From positions 1 to 26,363 of the forward strand of contig JBARRR010000064.1 in NCBI GenBank assembly GCA_049644325.1: DNA of 26,363 nucleotides. Direction: 5' to 3'. Of the stretch, positions 1-6,767 are shown piece after piece. The position numbers were made by a program, and so were the translations under genes. Within the stretch, counting starts at the first letter, position 1. Every line of letters starts with the position of its first letter. The notes under the pieces were generated by a model, which saw only the letters and a list, made by a program, of their open reading frames with translations, ran no database searches and had not been told where the DNA came from. This DNA comes from DASZHA01 sp049644325 (GTDB lineage Bacteria; Chloroflexota; Dormibacteria; DASZGP01).

Positions 1-149
1 GGCGTCTGGCCGAGGACGTCGCCGCCAAAGACCAGGATCTTGCCGACCTGGGTGAAGGGCGCCAGCAGCCTGGAGTCGCCGATCGACCTCCCGGGCTCGG
101 CCTTTGGGGCTACCGCCTTGGGCGGGGCGGGAACGGTCTGTTGCGCCAT
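1..149 (-). CDS. MlaE/YrbE-family ABC permease, N-terminal fragment (runs off window)
   Basis: Only the first 49 codons are in the window. The ATG at 149 overlaps the stop of the upstream permease gene by one base (TAATG). The translation opens with a Pro/Ala/Lys-rich stretch, then a segment ending in KILVFGGDVLGQT. Position as the second gene after a complete YrbE permease matches the YrbE-A/YrbE-B pairs at the head of Mce (mammalian cell entry) lipid-import loci. From that family knowledge this should be the second half of a heterodimeric inner-membrane permease for lipid or sterol import, followed off-window by mce genes. No diagnostic MlaE motif lies in the visible part, so the call rests mainly on context. 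Confidence 0.6.
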   Translation of the reverse strand, partial: MAQQTVPAPPKAVAPKAEPGRSIGDSRLLAPFTQVGKILVFGGDVLGQT

Positions 150-940
150 TACTTCAGCACGTTGGTGGCGTGGGCAGCGGCCAGGATGGTGGCGGTGTAG
201 ATGTAGTTGCCGGCCAGGATGCAGACGAAGTTGACGACCACGCTGCTGTGCACAGCACGGGCCACGCCCTCAGCCCCGCCACGCGCGGTGATCCCCTTGT
301 AGCAGGCGACCGAGCTGACGATGGCACCGAAGAGCATGCACTTGATCTCCCCTCCGTACAGGTCCAAGAGGGTGCCCTGGGTCCAGAACGTGGATAAGAA
401 AGCGCCTGGGTTCACGCCCACGATGTAGACCGCGACGACGTAACCCATGATCACGCAAAAGGCGACCATCGGGATGTTGTAGAGCGCGGTCATGATGATC
501 ATCGCCAGGAACCGAGGGACGACGATGAAGCGGATGTTGGACATACCCATGACCGACATCGCCTCCAGCTCCTGCCGGACGGTGCGCGCTCCCAGGTCGG
601 CGGTGATCGCGGTGCCGGCCACGGCCGCGACCATCAGCGCGGTTGCCGTTGGGGCAAACTCGCGAATGGAGGCCATAACAGAGAAACCGCCGAGACGGAA
701 CCCACCTTGCACCACTTTGAAGAAATGGCCTGCCTGGAGGGACACAATCGTCCCCCAGCCGACCCCGGTCAGAAGCAGGGGGATGAAACAGGCCGTGAGA
801 ATGAACTTCGACTGGTCCAGGAACTCATCGAAGTAGAAGGGCCGCTGGATGCATCCGCGCAGCACTGCCCAGAGCATCAAGAAGAATTCTCCCAGCCCAA
901 ACAGCGAACCCTGCGCCCGCCCGACGAGTGGTGTAGCCAA
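149..940 (-). CDS. MlaE/YrbE-family ABC transporter permease (Mce-type lipid import)
   Basis: A 263-aa polytopic membrane protein. Residues 93-143 carry the family core: REFAPTATALMVAAVAG, then ADLGART, then ELEAMSVMGM and VVPR. This is the MlaE/YrbE permease signature, with the cytoplasmic EA..VMG helix that contacts the ATPase. About five hydrophobic segments follow the expected pattern, and length is normal for the family. The role by family is the inner-membrane channel of an Mce/Mla phospholipid or sterol transporter; the substrate is unknown. The start is TTG at 940 with AGGAG only two bases upstream, an unusually tight spacing. An in-frame ATG at residue 22 with GGGAG upstream is an alternative. 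It overlaps the next permease by one base, so the two are co-translated. Confidence 0.88.
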   Translation of the reverse strand: MATPLVGRAQGSLFGLGEFFLMLWAVLRGCIQRPFYFDEFLDQSKFILTACFIPLLLTGVGWGTIVSLQAGHFFKVVQGGFRLGGFSVMASIREFAPTATALMVAAVAGTAITADLGARTVRQELEAMSVMGMSNIRFIVVPRFLAMIIMTALYNIPMVAFCVIMGYVVAVYIVGVNPGAFLSTFWTQGTLLDLYGGEIKCMLFGAIVSSVACYKGITARGGAEGVARAVHSSVVVNFVCILAGNYIYTATILAAAHATNVLK

Positions 941-966
941 GGCTCCTGAACGATACCTGCTTCGGT

Positions 967-996
967 CCCAACTCGCAAGCTCGGATTCGAGTTGGG
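967..996. repeat. Inverted repeat, 9-bp arms, in the divergent intergenic region
   Basis: CCCAACTCG at 967-975 is exactly complementary to CGAGTTGGG at 988-996, with a 12-base loop. A second, weaker dyad follows: GGGGAAGGGG at about 994-1003 with CCCCTCCC at about 1012-1019. Both lie in the 213-bp gap between the divergently transcribed permease and DUF1800 genes. They could be an operator or a 5'-leader hairpin of either transcript. There is no T-tract, so an intrinsic terminator is unlikely. Confidence 0.5.
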
Positions 997-1050
997 GAAG
1001 GGGCCTTCAGACCCCTCCCAGAAAGACCGGTGTGCCGCGTCCGTTACACG

Positions 1051-1071
1051 TTGTCCACACCCGCCTGTGGA
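1051..1071. promoter_or_regulatory. DnaA-box-like inverted repeat (TTGTCCACA ... TGTGGA)
   Basis: TTGTCCACA at 1051-1059 equals the DnaA-box form common in high-G+C bacteria. Its TCCACA core is repeated inverted as TGTGGA at 1066-1071 with a six-base spacer. It lies upstream of the DUF1800 gene. It could be a DnaA-regulated promoter site, a site for another dyad-binding regulator, or chance. No origin genes or box cluster are present. Confidence 0.35.
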
Positions 1072-1153
1072 ATCTGTTGAGATGCCCGCTTCTCAGCCCT
1101 TTCTCAGCCAGGCTTCAACCGGCGGCAAATGGGCCCGTTTAGCCTCCGATACG

Positions 1154-2581
1154 ATGGCCGATGTAACGACGCCAACGGGGCCCGGGATCCGCCGTCGAAG
1201 CCTGCTCGGAGCGGCCGGCGTCGCCAGCGCGGGAGGAGCCATCGGGCTGGGCTTCTGGCTGCGGGAGCGGGCCGCCAGCGGCATGACCACCGACCGCCAG
1301 AAGGCGACCCACCTGCTGCGGCGCGCCGGCTTCGCCCCCTCCCCTGCCGAGGTCGACGCCGCCATGCACGCCGGCCTGAGCGCGACCACTGACAGCCTGC
1401 TTCACCCCGAGCGCGTCGACGACGGCAAGGTGGAGGCATCGCTGGCGGCCGCCAAACTCGACCTCACCAACGTCGCCCAGCTGCGCCAGTGGTGGCTGAC
1501 CCGGATGGTGGAGACGCGACGACCGCTGCAGGAGAAGATGACGCTCTTCTGGCACGGCGTCCTGACCAGCTCGTACCGGAAGCAGGGCCAGGCCAAGGAC
1601 CTGGTCCACGTCCAGAACGACTTCCTCCGGGGTCACGCCCTGGGCAACCTGCGCGACGTGCTCATCGGCATCACCAAGGACGGCATGATGCTGCGCTGGC
1701 TCGATGGCACCGGCAGCAGCAAGGTCCATCCCAACGAGAACTACGCCCGGGAGCTCATGGAGCTGTTCACGATGGGCGTGGGCAATTACACCGAGGCCGA
1801 CGTCCGGGAGGGCGCCCGCGCCCTGACCGGCTGGGCGGTGGCCCAGGACGGCAGCGTCCGCTTCAACGCCCGGGCCCATGACGACGGCAGCAAGACCTTC
1901 CTGGGCAAGACCGGGAACCTGGGCGTCGACGAGGTGATCGACGCGATCATGGCCCAGCCCGCGACCCCCAAGTACATCGCCCGGCGCATGTGGGAGTTCT
2001 TCGCCTACGCAGCCCCCAGTGACGGCGACATCCAGCCCATCGTCGACGCCTACAACCAGACACACGGCGACATCCGCGCCATGATGGGCGCGCTGCTGGC
2101 CTCCCCGGCCTTCTTCTCCGATAAGGCCTACCGGGCGCTGGTGAAGTCGCCGGCGGAGCTGGTGGCCGGGCTCAACCGCCAGCTCGGACTACCGGTCAGC
2201 CGGGCCCAGGCCGGCGCCGGCGAGGGCATGGGCCAGGCGCTCTTCGACCCTCCCAGTGTGGCCGGCTGGCCGGGCGGGGCTGCCTGGCTCAGCACCGGCA
2301 GCTGGATGGCCCGGATGCGTTACCTGCTGACGCTCTCCGGTGACGCCCAGGCGGCGATGGGTCGCGCCGCCGCCGACGCCGGGGTCAAGACCCCCGAGGC
2401 CGCCGTCTCCCACATGGCCGACGTGATGCTGGAGGGCAGCCTTACCGACGGCGCCCGGCAGGCGATCGTCGATCATGCCGCGGCCATCGTCAAGGACCTG
2501 GGCGGTGGCCCGCTCTCGCCGCAGGCGGTGGCCGATGCCGTCTTCCTCCTGGCGGCAACCCCTGAGTACCAGCTCGCCTGA
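1154..2581 (+). CDS. DUF1800 family protein with twin-arginine signal
   Basis: A 475-aa protein from the ATG at 1154. I chose this start because RRRSLLGAAG (residues 13-22), followed by a hydrophobic stretch, then forms a normal N-terminal Tat signal; starting at 992 would bury it behind 54 unlikely residues. DUF1800 hallmarks are visible: ATHLLRRAGF near the N-terminus, EKMTLFWHGVLTSS, NENYARELMELFTMGVG with ALTGW, and DPPSVAGWPGG near the C-terminus. The molecular function of DUF1800 is not established. The gene is followed after 7 bp by DUF1501, its habitual partner, so the two are presumably co-expressed and exported folded. No strong Shine-Dalgarno precedes the chosen start. Confidence 0.88.
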   Translation: MADVTTPTGPGIRRRSLLGAAGVASAGGAIGLGFWLRERAASGMTTDRQKATHLLRRAGFAPSPAEVDAAMHAGLSATTDSLLHPERVDDGKVEASLAAAKLDLTNVAQLRQWWLTRMVETRRPLQEKMTLFWHGVLTSSYRKQGQAKDLVHVQNDFLRGHALGNLRDVLIGITKDGMMLRWLDGTGSSKVHPNENYARELMELFTMGVGNYTEADVREGARALTGWAVAQDGSVRFNARAHDDGSKTFLGKTGNLGVDEVIDAIMAQPATPKYIARRMWEFFAYAAPSDGDIQPIVDAYNQTHGDIRAMMGALLASPAFFSDKAYRALVKSPAELVAGLNRQLGLPVSRAQAGAGEGMGQALFDPPSVAGWPGGAAWLSTGSWMARMRYLLTLSGDAQAAMGRAAADAGVKTPEAAVSHMADVMLEGSLTDGARQAIVDHAAAIVKDLGGGPLSPQAVADAVFLLAATPEYQLA

Positions 2582-2588
2582 GGTGTAG

Positions 2589-3914
2589 ATGAAGATGGAC
2601 GACTATTTCCCGATCGACCCCTGCGAGGTCTGCGCCCCGGAGCTGGTCCTGCGCGACGCCACCGGCAACGTCAGCCGGCGGGCCTTCATGAAGGGCGGCT
2701 TCACCGTGGTTTCCGTGGGGATGGCGATGCCTTCGATCTTCAGCAAGGCGGTGGAGGCGGCCGGCAACAGCAGCACCGCCGGCGCCACATTCGAGAACAA
2801 CGGCAAGACCCTGATCGTGGTCCAGATGGCGGGCGGCAACGACGGCATCAACACCGTGATCCCGTTCAACGATCCGGCCCTGGCCAAGCTGCGGTCGACC
2901 CTGAAGCAGACCGAGCAGCAGCTGGCGGTAAGGCTCAACGACAAGCTCGGCCTGCACAGCGCGCTGGCTCCACTGAAGGACCTCTGGACGGCCGGCAAGC
3001 TGGCGGTCGTCGAGAACGTCGGCTACCCCAACCCTAGCCTGAGCCACTTCCAGTCGATGGATGTCTGGGAGACGATGGACCTCAACGGGCGCGAGGGGTG
3101 GCTGGGCAAGTACCTGGCGGGACTGATCGACAAGGACGGCCACCCGCTGAGCGGCATCCAGGTCAGCACCGGCCTGAGCCCCGCATTGCGGGCCCTGTCC
3201 GCGCCGGTGGCCACCATCACATCGCCGCAGGCGTTCAGCCTCGAGGGCGCCGGCAAGAGCCCCGGCGAGACCCGCATCCGCGTCAGCGCCCTGGACAAGG
3301 TCTACCGGGCCTACCCTGAGTCGGCCCCCTACGCCGCCCTCCTCCACCAGACCGAGACCAATACCCTGGCCGCGTCGAAGATGCTGCAGGCCGCGGGCGC
3401 AGGGTACAAGCCGATGGCCCAGTACCCCGCCGGGCCGTTTGGCAACGGGCTCCAGGTGCTGGCTGAGGCGGTGGTCCAGGATCTCGGCATGCGGGTCGGC
3501 TACATCACGCTGGGCGGCTTTGACACCCACCGCGCCCAGAAGGACACCCACGACAAGCTGCTGGCTCTGCTGGCCGGCGGCATCCAGGCCTTCCTAGCCG
3601 ACCTCAAAGCGCACGGCAAGTCGGAGAACGTGGCGGTCATGACCTGGTCGGAGTTCGGTCGCCGCGCCCAGGAGAACGCCAGCGGCGGCACCGACCACGG
3701 GACCGCAGCGCCCCTGTTCGTGGCTGGTGACGGCGTCAAGGGCGGCGTCTACGGCGACCCGCCCAACCTGTCGTCGCTCGACAAGAACGGCAACCTCGCC
3801 TTTCAGACCGATTTCCGCCAGGTCTACGCGACCATGCTCGAGGGCTGGCTCAAGGTCCCCGCCGATACCGTCATACCGGCTGCCTACCAGCCCCTGCCCC
3901 TGCTGACCGCCTAG
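2589..3914 (+). CDS. DUF1501 family protein with twin-arginine signal
   Basis: A 441-aa protein. The start is ATG at 2589 with GAGGTG just upstream, overlapping the stop of the DUF1800 gene. The Tat signal is SRRAFMKGG (RR at residues 30-31). It is preceded by an unusual 29-residue extension holding a CEVC pair (Cys12, Cys15). DUF1501 features include GGNDGINTVIPF, NPSLSHFQSMDVWE, GGFDTH, TWSEFGRRAQEN and GGTDHGTAAPLFVAG. The family is distantly related to the alkaline phosphatase/sulfatase fold, and the Asp/His motifs are compatible with metal binding. The reaction is unknown. It forms a two-gene unit with the upstream gene. Confidence 0.9.
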   Translation: MKMDDYFPIDPCEVCAPELVLRDATGNVSRRAFMKGGFTVVSVGMAMPSIFSKAVEAAGNSSTAGATFENNGKTLIVVQMAGGNDGINTVIPFNDPALAKLRSTLKQTEQQLAVRLNDKLGLHSALAPLKDLWTAGKLAVVENVGYPNPSLSHFQSMDVWETMDLNGREGWLGKYLAGLIDKDGHPLSGIQVSTGLSPALRALSAPVATITSPQAFSLEGAGKSPGETRIRVSALDKVYRAYPESAPYAALLHQTETNTLAASKMLQAAGAGYKPMAQYPAGPFGNGLQVLAEAVVQDLGMRVGYITLGGFDTHRAQKDTHDKLLALLAGGIQAFLADLKAHGKSENVAVMTWSEFGRRAQENASGGTDHGTAAPLFVAGDGVKGGVYGDPPNLSSLDKNGNLAFQTDFRQVYATMLEGWLKVPADTVIPAAYQPLPLLTA

Positions 3915-3926
3915 CTCCGACAACCT

Positions 3927-3951
3927 GGCAACGGTTTTGCCGATTTCGGCA
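3927..3951 (+). other. Overlapping alternative hairpins before the GT87 gene
   Basis: GGCAA 3927-3931 pairs with TTGCC 3937-3941. TGCCGA 3938-3943 pairs with TCGGCA 3946-3951. The two stems share bases 3938-3941, so only one can form at a time. They occupy the 51-bp gap between the DUF1501 stop and the GT87 start. An attenuator-like role is speculative; there is no T-run. Confidence 0.3.
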
Positions 3952-3965
3952 GGACGCGGGCTACG

Positions 3966-5348
3966 ATGCCAGCCATGGAAGCCCTTGGCGATGGCCAGCG
4001 TCCACTGGCGACACGGGTCTATGGTGTTCGGCTGCTCTACAAGCCCGACGTGCGGCGGGTCCTCGCGAGGCTTCTGGCGGCCCTGGCCGTCGCCTATTAC
4101 CTTTTCCGCGTCACGCTTCAGTACCTCCAGCTGGCCCAGTTCCCCCGGCTGCCATTCGACTACGAGCAGTTCCGCCGCGCCGCCCAGGATATCGGTGCCG
4201 GGCGCAACCCCTACCAGTTCTACCTCGACCTCCACTGCACCACATGGTGCCTGGGCGGCTACATCTACACGCCGCTGGTGGCCGTCATCCTGCGGCCCCT
4301 CAACGGCCTCGACGACCGCACCGCCGCCATCCTCTGGGCGACATTCGGCCACCTGATGCTGGTGGCGACCATCGTGGTCCTGTACCGGGGCCTGCGCACC
4401 GACATGACCCGCACCGGCCTCCTCTTCCTCCTCGCGGCTGGCCTGCTGTTCCTACCTGTGCTCGGCAGCGTTGCCTACCTTCAGCCGGGAACCCTCCTGA
4501 CCCTGACCCTGGCGGCGGCCGCGGTCCTCTACCTCCGAGGCGGCAGCCGGGCGTCGGTAGGGGCAGGCGCGGCGCTGGGCACCGCGATCGTGATGAAGGT
4601 CACACCCGTCCTGGTCGCGCCCGCGCTCTTGCCGCTGGGCTGGGCCCGCGACCGGGCGGCGCGCCTGGGTCAGCCGGTCTGGGACGCCGCCTTGGCGGTG
4701 GTCGGGCTGACCCTGGCGGCGGTGGTGTTGACCAGCGGCATGCTCCTGCTTGTCCCCTACACCGACCAGTTCTTCACGATGGTGCTCCCCAGGATTGGGG
4801 CGGGGACGACCACGTTCGACAACCAATCGCTGCCTGGGGTTGTCGCGCACACCATCGAGCTGCTGGGCGGGACCGCGCCGAGCGCCGGCTTGCTGACCGT
4901 TGCCGCGGCCCTGGTCTTTGTCGGTATCCCCATCGCCCTCGGCGCGCTTGCGCGACCCGAGGTGCTTGGCACCCGCGCGGCGCGGGCAGTCTTCTTCGCC
5001 GCCTTCCTGGCGGCGATGCCGATCGCCTCCAGCATCACCTGGTGGCACCACCTGGTGGTCAGCGTCGTGGCGATCGCGTTGCTGGCGGTGGCGCTGTGGC
5101 CTGCGGCGGGCGGCGCGCTCGTCAGTCAGGGGGCGCGCTGGCTGCTGGTCGTCGCCTTCCCGCTGATGGCCGTGCACATCGAAGACCGCACGCAGACCAG
5201 CGCGCTGGGGATCACGGACCCGAGCGTCTTCGACGTGCTGCGGGTACAGCTCTTCGAGAGCGCCAACCTGTGGGGGATGCTGGCTTTGTGGCTGGCCGCG
5301 GTCCTGGTCCTGTGGACCGCGGCGCGGCCGAGGGCCGAGGCCACCTAG
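3966..5348 (+). CDS. DUF2029 / GT87-type polyprenol-phosphate-sugar glycosyltransferase
   Basis: A 460-aa protein with about ten hydrophobic segments through to the C-terminus. The N-terminal loop contains FDYEQFRRAAQDIGAGRNPYQ, and YIYTPLVAVILRPL follows shortly after. This pattern (acidic residue in the first extracytoplasmic loop, then a G.NPY motif and Y.YTPL) is typical of GT87 mannosyltransferases of the GT-C fold. Those add mannose or arabinose from polyprenyl-phosphate donors to envelope glycans. Acceptor and sugar cannot be told here. The start at 3966 has AGGA 11 bases upstream; the ATG at 3975 is an alternative. It is co-directional with DUF1800/DUF1501 and converges on the SRPBCC gene with only 13 bp between. 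Confidence 0.82.
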   Translation: MPAMEALGDGQRPLATRVYGVRLLYKPDVRRVLARLLAALAVAYYLFRVTLQYLQLAQFPRLPFDYEQFRRAAQDIGAGRNPYQFYLDLHCTTWCLGGYIYTPLVAVILRPLNGLDDRTAAILWATFGHLMLVATIVVLYRGLRTDMTRTGLLFLLAAGLLFLPVLGSVAYLQPGTLLTLTLAAAAVLYLRGGSRASVGAGAALGTAIVMKVTPVLVAPALLPLGWARDRAARLGQPVWDAALAVVGLTLAAVVLTSGMLLLVPYTDQFFTMVLPRIGAGTTTFDNQSLPGVVAHTIELLGGTAPSAGLLTVAAALVFVGIPIALGALARPEVLGTRAARAVFFAAFLAAMPIASSITWWHHLVVSVVAIALLAVALWPAAGGALVSQGARWLLVVAFPLMAVHIEDRTQTSALGITDPSVFDVLRVQLFESANLWGMLALWLAAVLVLWTAARPRAEAT

Positions 5349-5361
5349 GAAGCGAACTGCC

Positions 5362-5808
5362 CTATCGAGCCGACCGTTCGAGCAGGCGCTTGAGGTTGGC
5401 CAGGTCCTTGCGATTGGCCCGGGTCATGGCTGCAGCCATAAGGGGAGCGCCGACCCTCGAGAAGCCGCTCGGCTCGCCGCGGTTGCGCAGCGTCATCCGG
5501 GTCTGCCCCTCCCCGGCAGGCTCCCACGTGTAGGTGGTCTCCATCGGGAATGGGCCCTCGGCGGTTCGCATCACCAACCGGCTGCCGGGCACCAGCTCGA
5601 CGACCTCATACGTGTAGGTGAGCTTCCGGCCCAGGAACCTGGCGACGAACGCCATCCGTGAACCCACCCGGACCGGCGGGGGCGTCTGCCAGTCGACGGA
5701 CTCGATGTTCACGTACCACTCGGGCGCGTTGGTGGGGTCGCCGGCGTAGGTCGCGACTTGGTCCGCGGGCCGATCAATCACAGTCTCGGTGAGGACGTCA
5801 ACCGCCAT
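5362..5808 (-). CDS. SRPBCC family protein (polyketide cyclase / START-like)
   Basis: A 148-aa protein from the ATG at 5808. It begins MAVDVLTETVIDRPADQVATYAGD, the usual first strand and helix of SRPBCC folds, with a WYVNIESVDW segment, then strands through LVPGSRLVMRTAEGPFPMETTYTWEP and a long C-terminal helix ending LANLKRLLERSAR. The longer reading frame upstream only shadows the preceding gene. The start lies 11 bp inside the end of the AHSA1 gene, so the two are translationally coupled. SRPBCC proteins bind hydrophobic ligands in a deep cavity; the ligand is unknown. It is the last gene of a three-gene ArsR unit. Confidence 0.8.
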   Translation of the reverse strand: MAVDVLTETVIDRPADQVATYAGDPTNAPEWYVNIESVDWQTPPPVRVGSRMAFVARFLGRKLTYTYEVVELVPGSRLVMRTAEGPFPMETTYTWEPAGEGQTRMTLRNRGEPSGFSRVGAPLMAAAMTRANRKDLANLKRLLERSAR

Positions 5809-6271
5809 GGCTGTTCTCGACCGGGACCGACGGGTCAACGCCCGTGGAGCCCGCGGCCAGCGTTCGGGTGAGCCGTTCAAGCATCGCTCCCCAGCCACTC
5901 CCGTGCGACTCCACAGCACTGGCCGGCAGCCGGCTGTGGACGAGGCGCAGCTGGGTGGCGTCTTCGCCATCCGGTTCGAGTTCCACCGTGACAACTGACG
6001 GTTCAGAGCCAGTGAAGCGGGACGACCATGTGAAGACCAGGCGCCGTGGGGGCTCGACCTCGATGTACTCACCCATGTGGTCGATCTCGACGCCGTCTCC
6101 CCGCATCACTATGCGGAAGGCTCCACCCACGCGCAGGTCGACCTCGGCTTCGACCGTCCCGACCGGTGACATCCATTGCCGCAGCAGCTCGGGCTCAGTC
6201 CACCAGCGAAAGACTTCCGCGGCCGGGGCGGAAAAACGGCGTGTGACCTCGAGGACCTGGTCATCGCTCAT
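5798..6271 (-). CDS. AHSA1-like SRPBCC domain protein
   Basis: A 157-aa protein of the AHSA1 (activator of Hsp90 ATPase homologue) branch of SRPBCC. Typical motifs: VTRRFSAPAAEVFRWWTEPELLRQWM near the N-terminus, then GGAFRIVM, the GEYIEVEPPRRLVFTW strand pair, and a helix GWGAMLERLTRTL near the end. The ATG at 6271 overlaps the arsR stop by four bases (ATGA). In bacteria this protein is very often encoded directly after a small ArsR regulator, as here, and the pair is thought to act together, although the ligand is generally unknown. The 3' end overlaps the following SRPBCC gene by 11 bp. Confidence 0.87.
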   Translation of the reverse strand: MSDDQVLEVTRRFSAPAAEVFRWWTEPELLRQWMSPVGTVEAEVDLRVGGAFRIVMRGDGVEIDHMGEYIEVEPPRRLVFTWSSRFTGSEPSVVTVELEPDGEDATQLRLVHSRLPASAVESHGSGWGAMLERLTRTLAAGSTGVDPSVPVENSHGG

Positions 6272-6600
6272 CTCGGGTGCAGCCTCAGCTTCACTTCCAG
6301 GACGTCCAGTCTCTCGTCCCAGAAGCTCCGATAGGTCTCAAGCCAGCCCGCCGCTGTGATCAGCGGCGAGGGCTCCAGTGAGAGGTGGTGCTCCCTCCCC
6401 TGTACCGTGCGCCTTACCAGGCCGGCCGCCTCAAGGACCCGAATGTGCTTCGAAACCGCCGCCAGCGACATGGTGAATTGCCCCGCCAGTTCGGTGACGG
6501 TCGCGTCTCCCGGCTTGAGCCGCTCGAGCACCTGGCGTCGCGCTGGGTGAGAGATGGCGGCGTAGATGTCGTCCAGCTCAGTCTGTTGATATTCAACCAT
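6268..6600 (-). CDS. ArsR-family winged-helix transcriptional regulator
   Basis: A 110-aa protein with one winged-helix domain: DDIYAAISHPARRQVLERL, then TVTELAGQFTMSLAAVSKHIRVLEAAGLVRRTVQGREHHLSL. The recognition helix is around SLAAVSKHIRVLE. No cysteine metal site is visible, so it is probably of the non-metal ArsR class paired with AHSA1 proteins. It is first in a tightly overlapping three-gene unit and probably represses it. A short dyad (ATACAGTAT) at 6611-6619 lies just upstream and could be its operator. The start ATG at 6600 has no clear Shine-Dalgarno. Confidence 0.9.
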   Translation of the reverse strand: MVEYQQTELDDIYAAISHPARRQVLERLKPGDATVTELAGQFTMSLAAVSKHIRVLEAAGLVRRTVQGREHHLSLEPSPLITAAGWLETYRSFWDERLDVLEVKLRLHPR

Positions 6601-6610
6601 TTAGTTGAGC

Positions 6611-6642
6611 ATACAGTATCGCAGGGTTATCAGGGCATGACA
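6611..6642 (-). promoter_or_regulatory. Candidate promoter and operator of the ArsR unit
   Basis: Reading the minus strand, GTGTCA (4/6 to TTGACA) is followed after 17 bases by GATACT (4/6 to TATAAT). The -10 overlaps the dyad ATAC-A-GTAT at 6611-6619, 11 bp from the start codon. A dyad over the -10 suits ArsR autorepression. The match is modest and unproven. Confidence 0.35.
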
Positions 6643-6673
6643 CGAGGCTGCCGAGATCTAGAGGCGAGGGTTG

Positions 6674-6750
6674 TGGTCGGGGAGGCCGGATTTGAACCGG
6701 CGACCCCCTGCTCCCAAAGCAGGTGCGCTACCGGGCTGCGCCACTCCCCG
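6674..6750 (-). tRNA. tRNA-Pro (anticodon TGG)
   Basis: The minus strand folds as a full cloverleaf. The acceptor stem is CGGGGAG with CTCCCCG and starts with C1 as is normal for bacterial tRNA-Pro. The D arm contains AGCCCGGTAGCGC. The anticodon stem CCTGC/GCAGG holds the loop TTTGGGA, giving anticodon TGG. The T arm contains GGTTCAAATCC. The discriminator A is followed by an encoded CCA at 6676-6674. It begins 17 bp after the gpmA stop, so it may be processed from the gpmA transcript. Confidence 0.97.
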
Positions 6751-6767
6751 ACGGATGCGCAGCGAGT

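Noticed and set aside
992..1153. N-terminal extension of the DUF1800 frame
   Set aside because: It would place the Tat motif after residue 65; the ATG at 1154 gives a normal signal.
1000..1153. Replication origin
   Set aside because: Only one good DnaA box and an inverted half; no dnaA, dnaN or AT-rich unwinding region.
1139..2065. 308-codon open frame opposite DUF1800
   Set aside because: A shadow frame in G+C-rich coding DNA; low-complexity Gly/Val/Ala/His translation, no motif, fully inside a well-supported gene.
2490..3551. 353-codon open frame opposite DUF1501
   Set aside because: Same codon-shadow pattern; no recognisable domain.
4244..5533. 429-codon frame overlapping the GT87 gene on the same strand
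   Set aside because: Arg/Pro/Gly-rich translation with no hydrophobic segments; the other frame has clear GT87 features.
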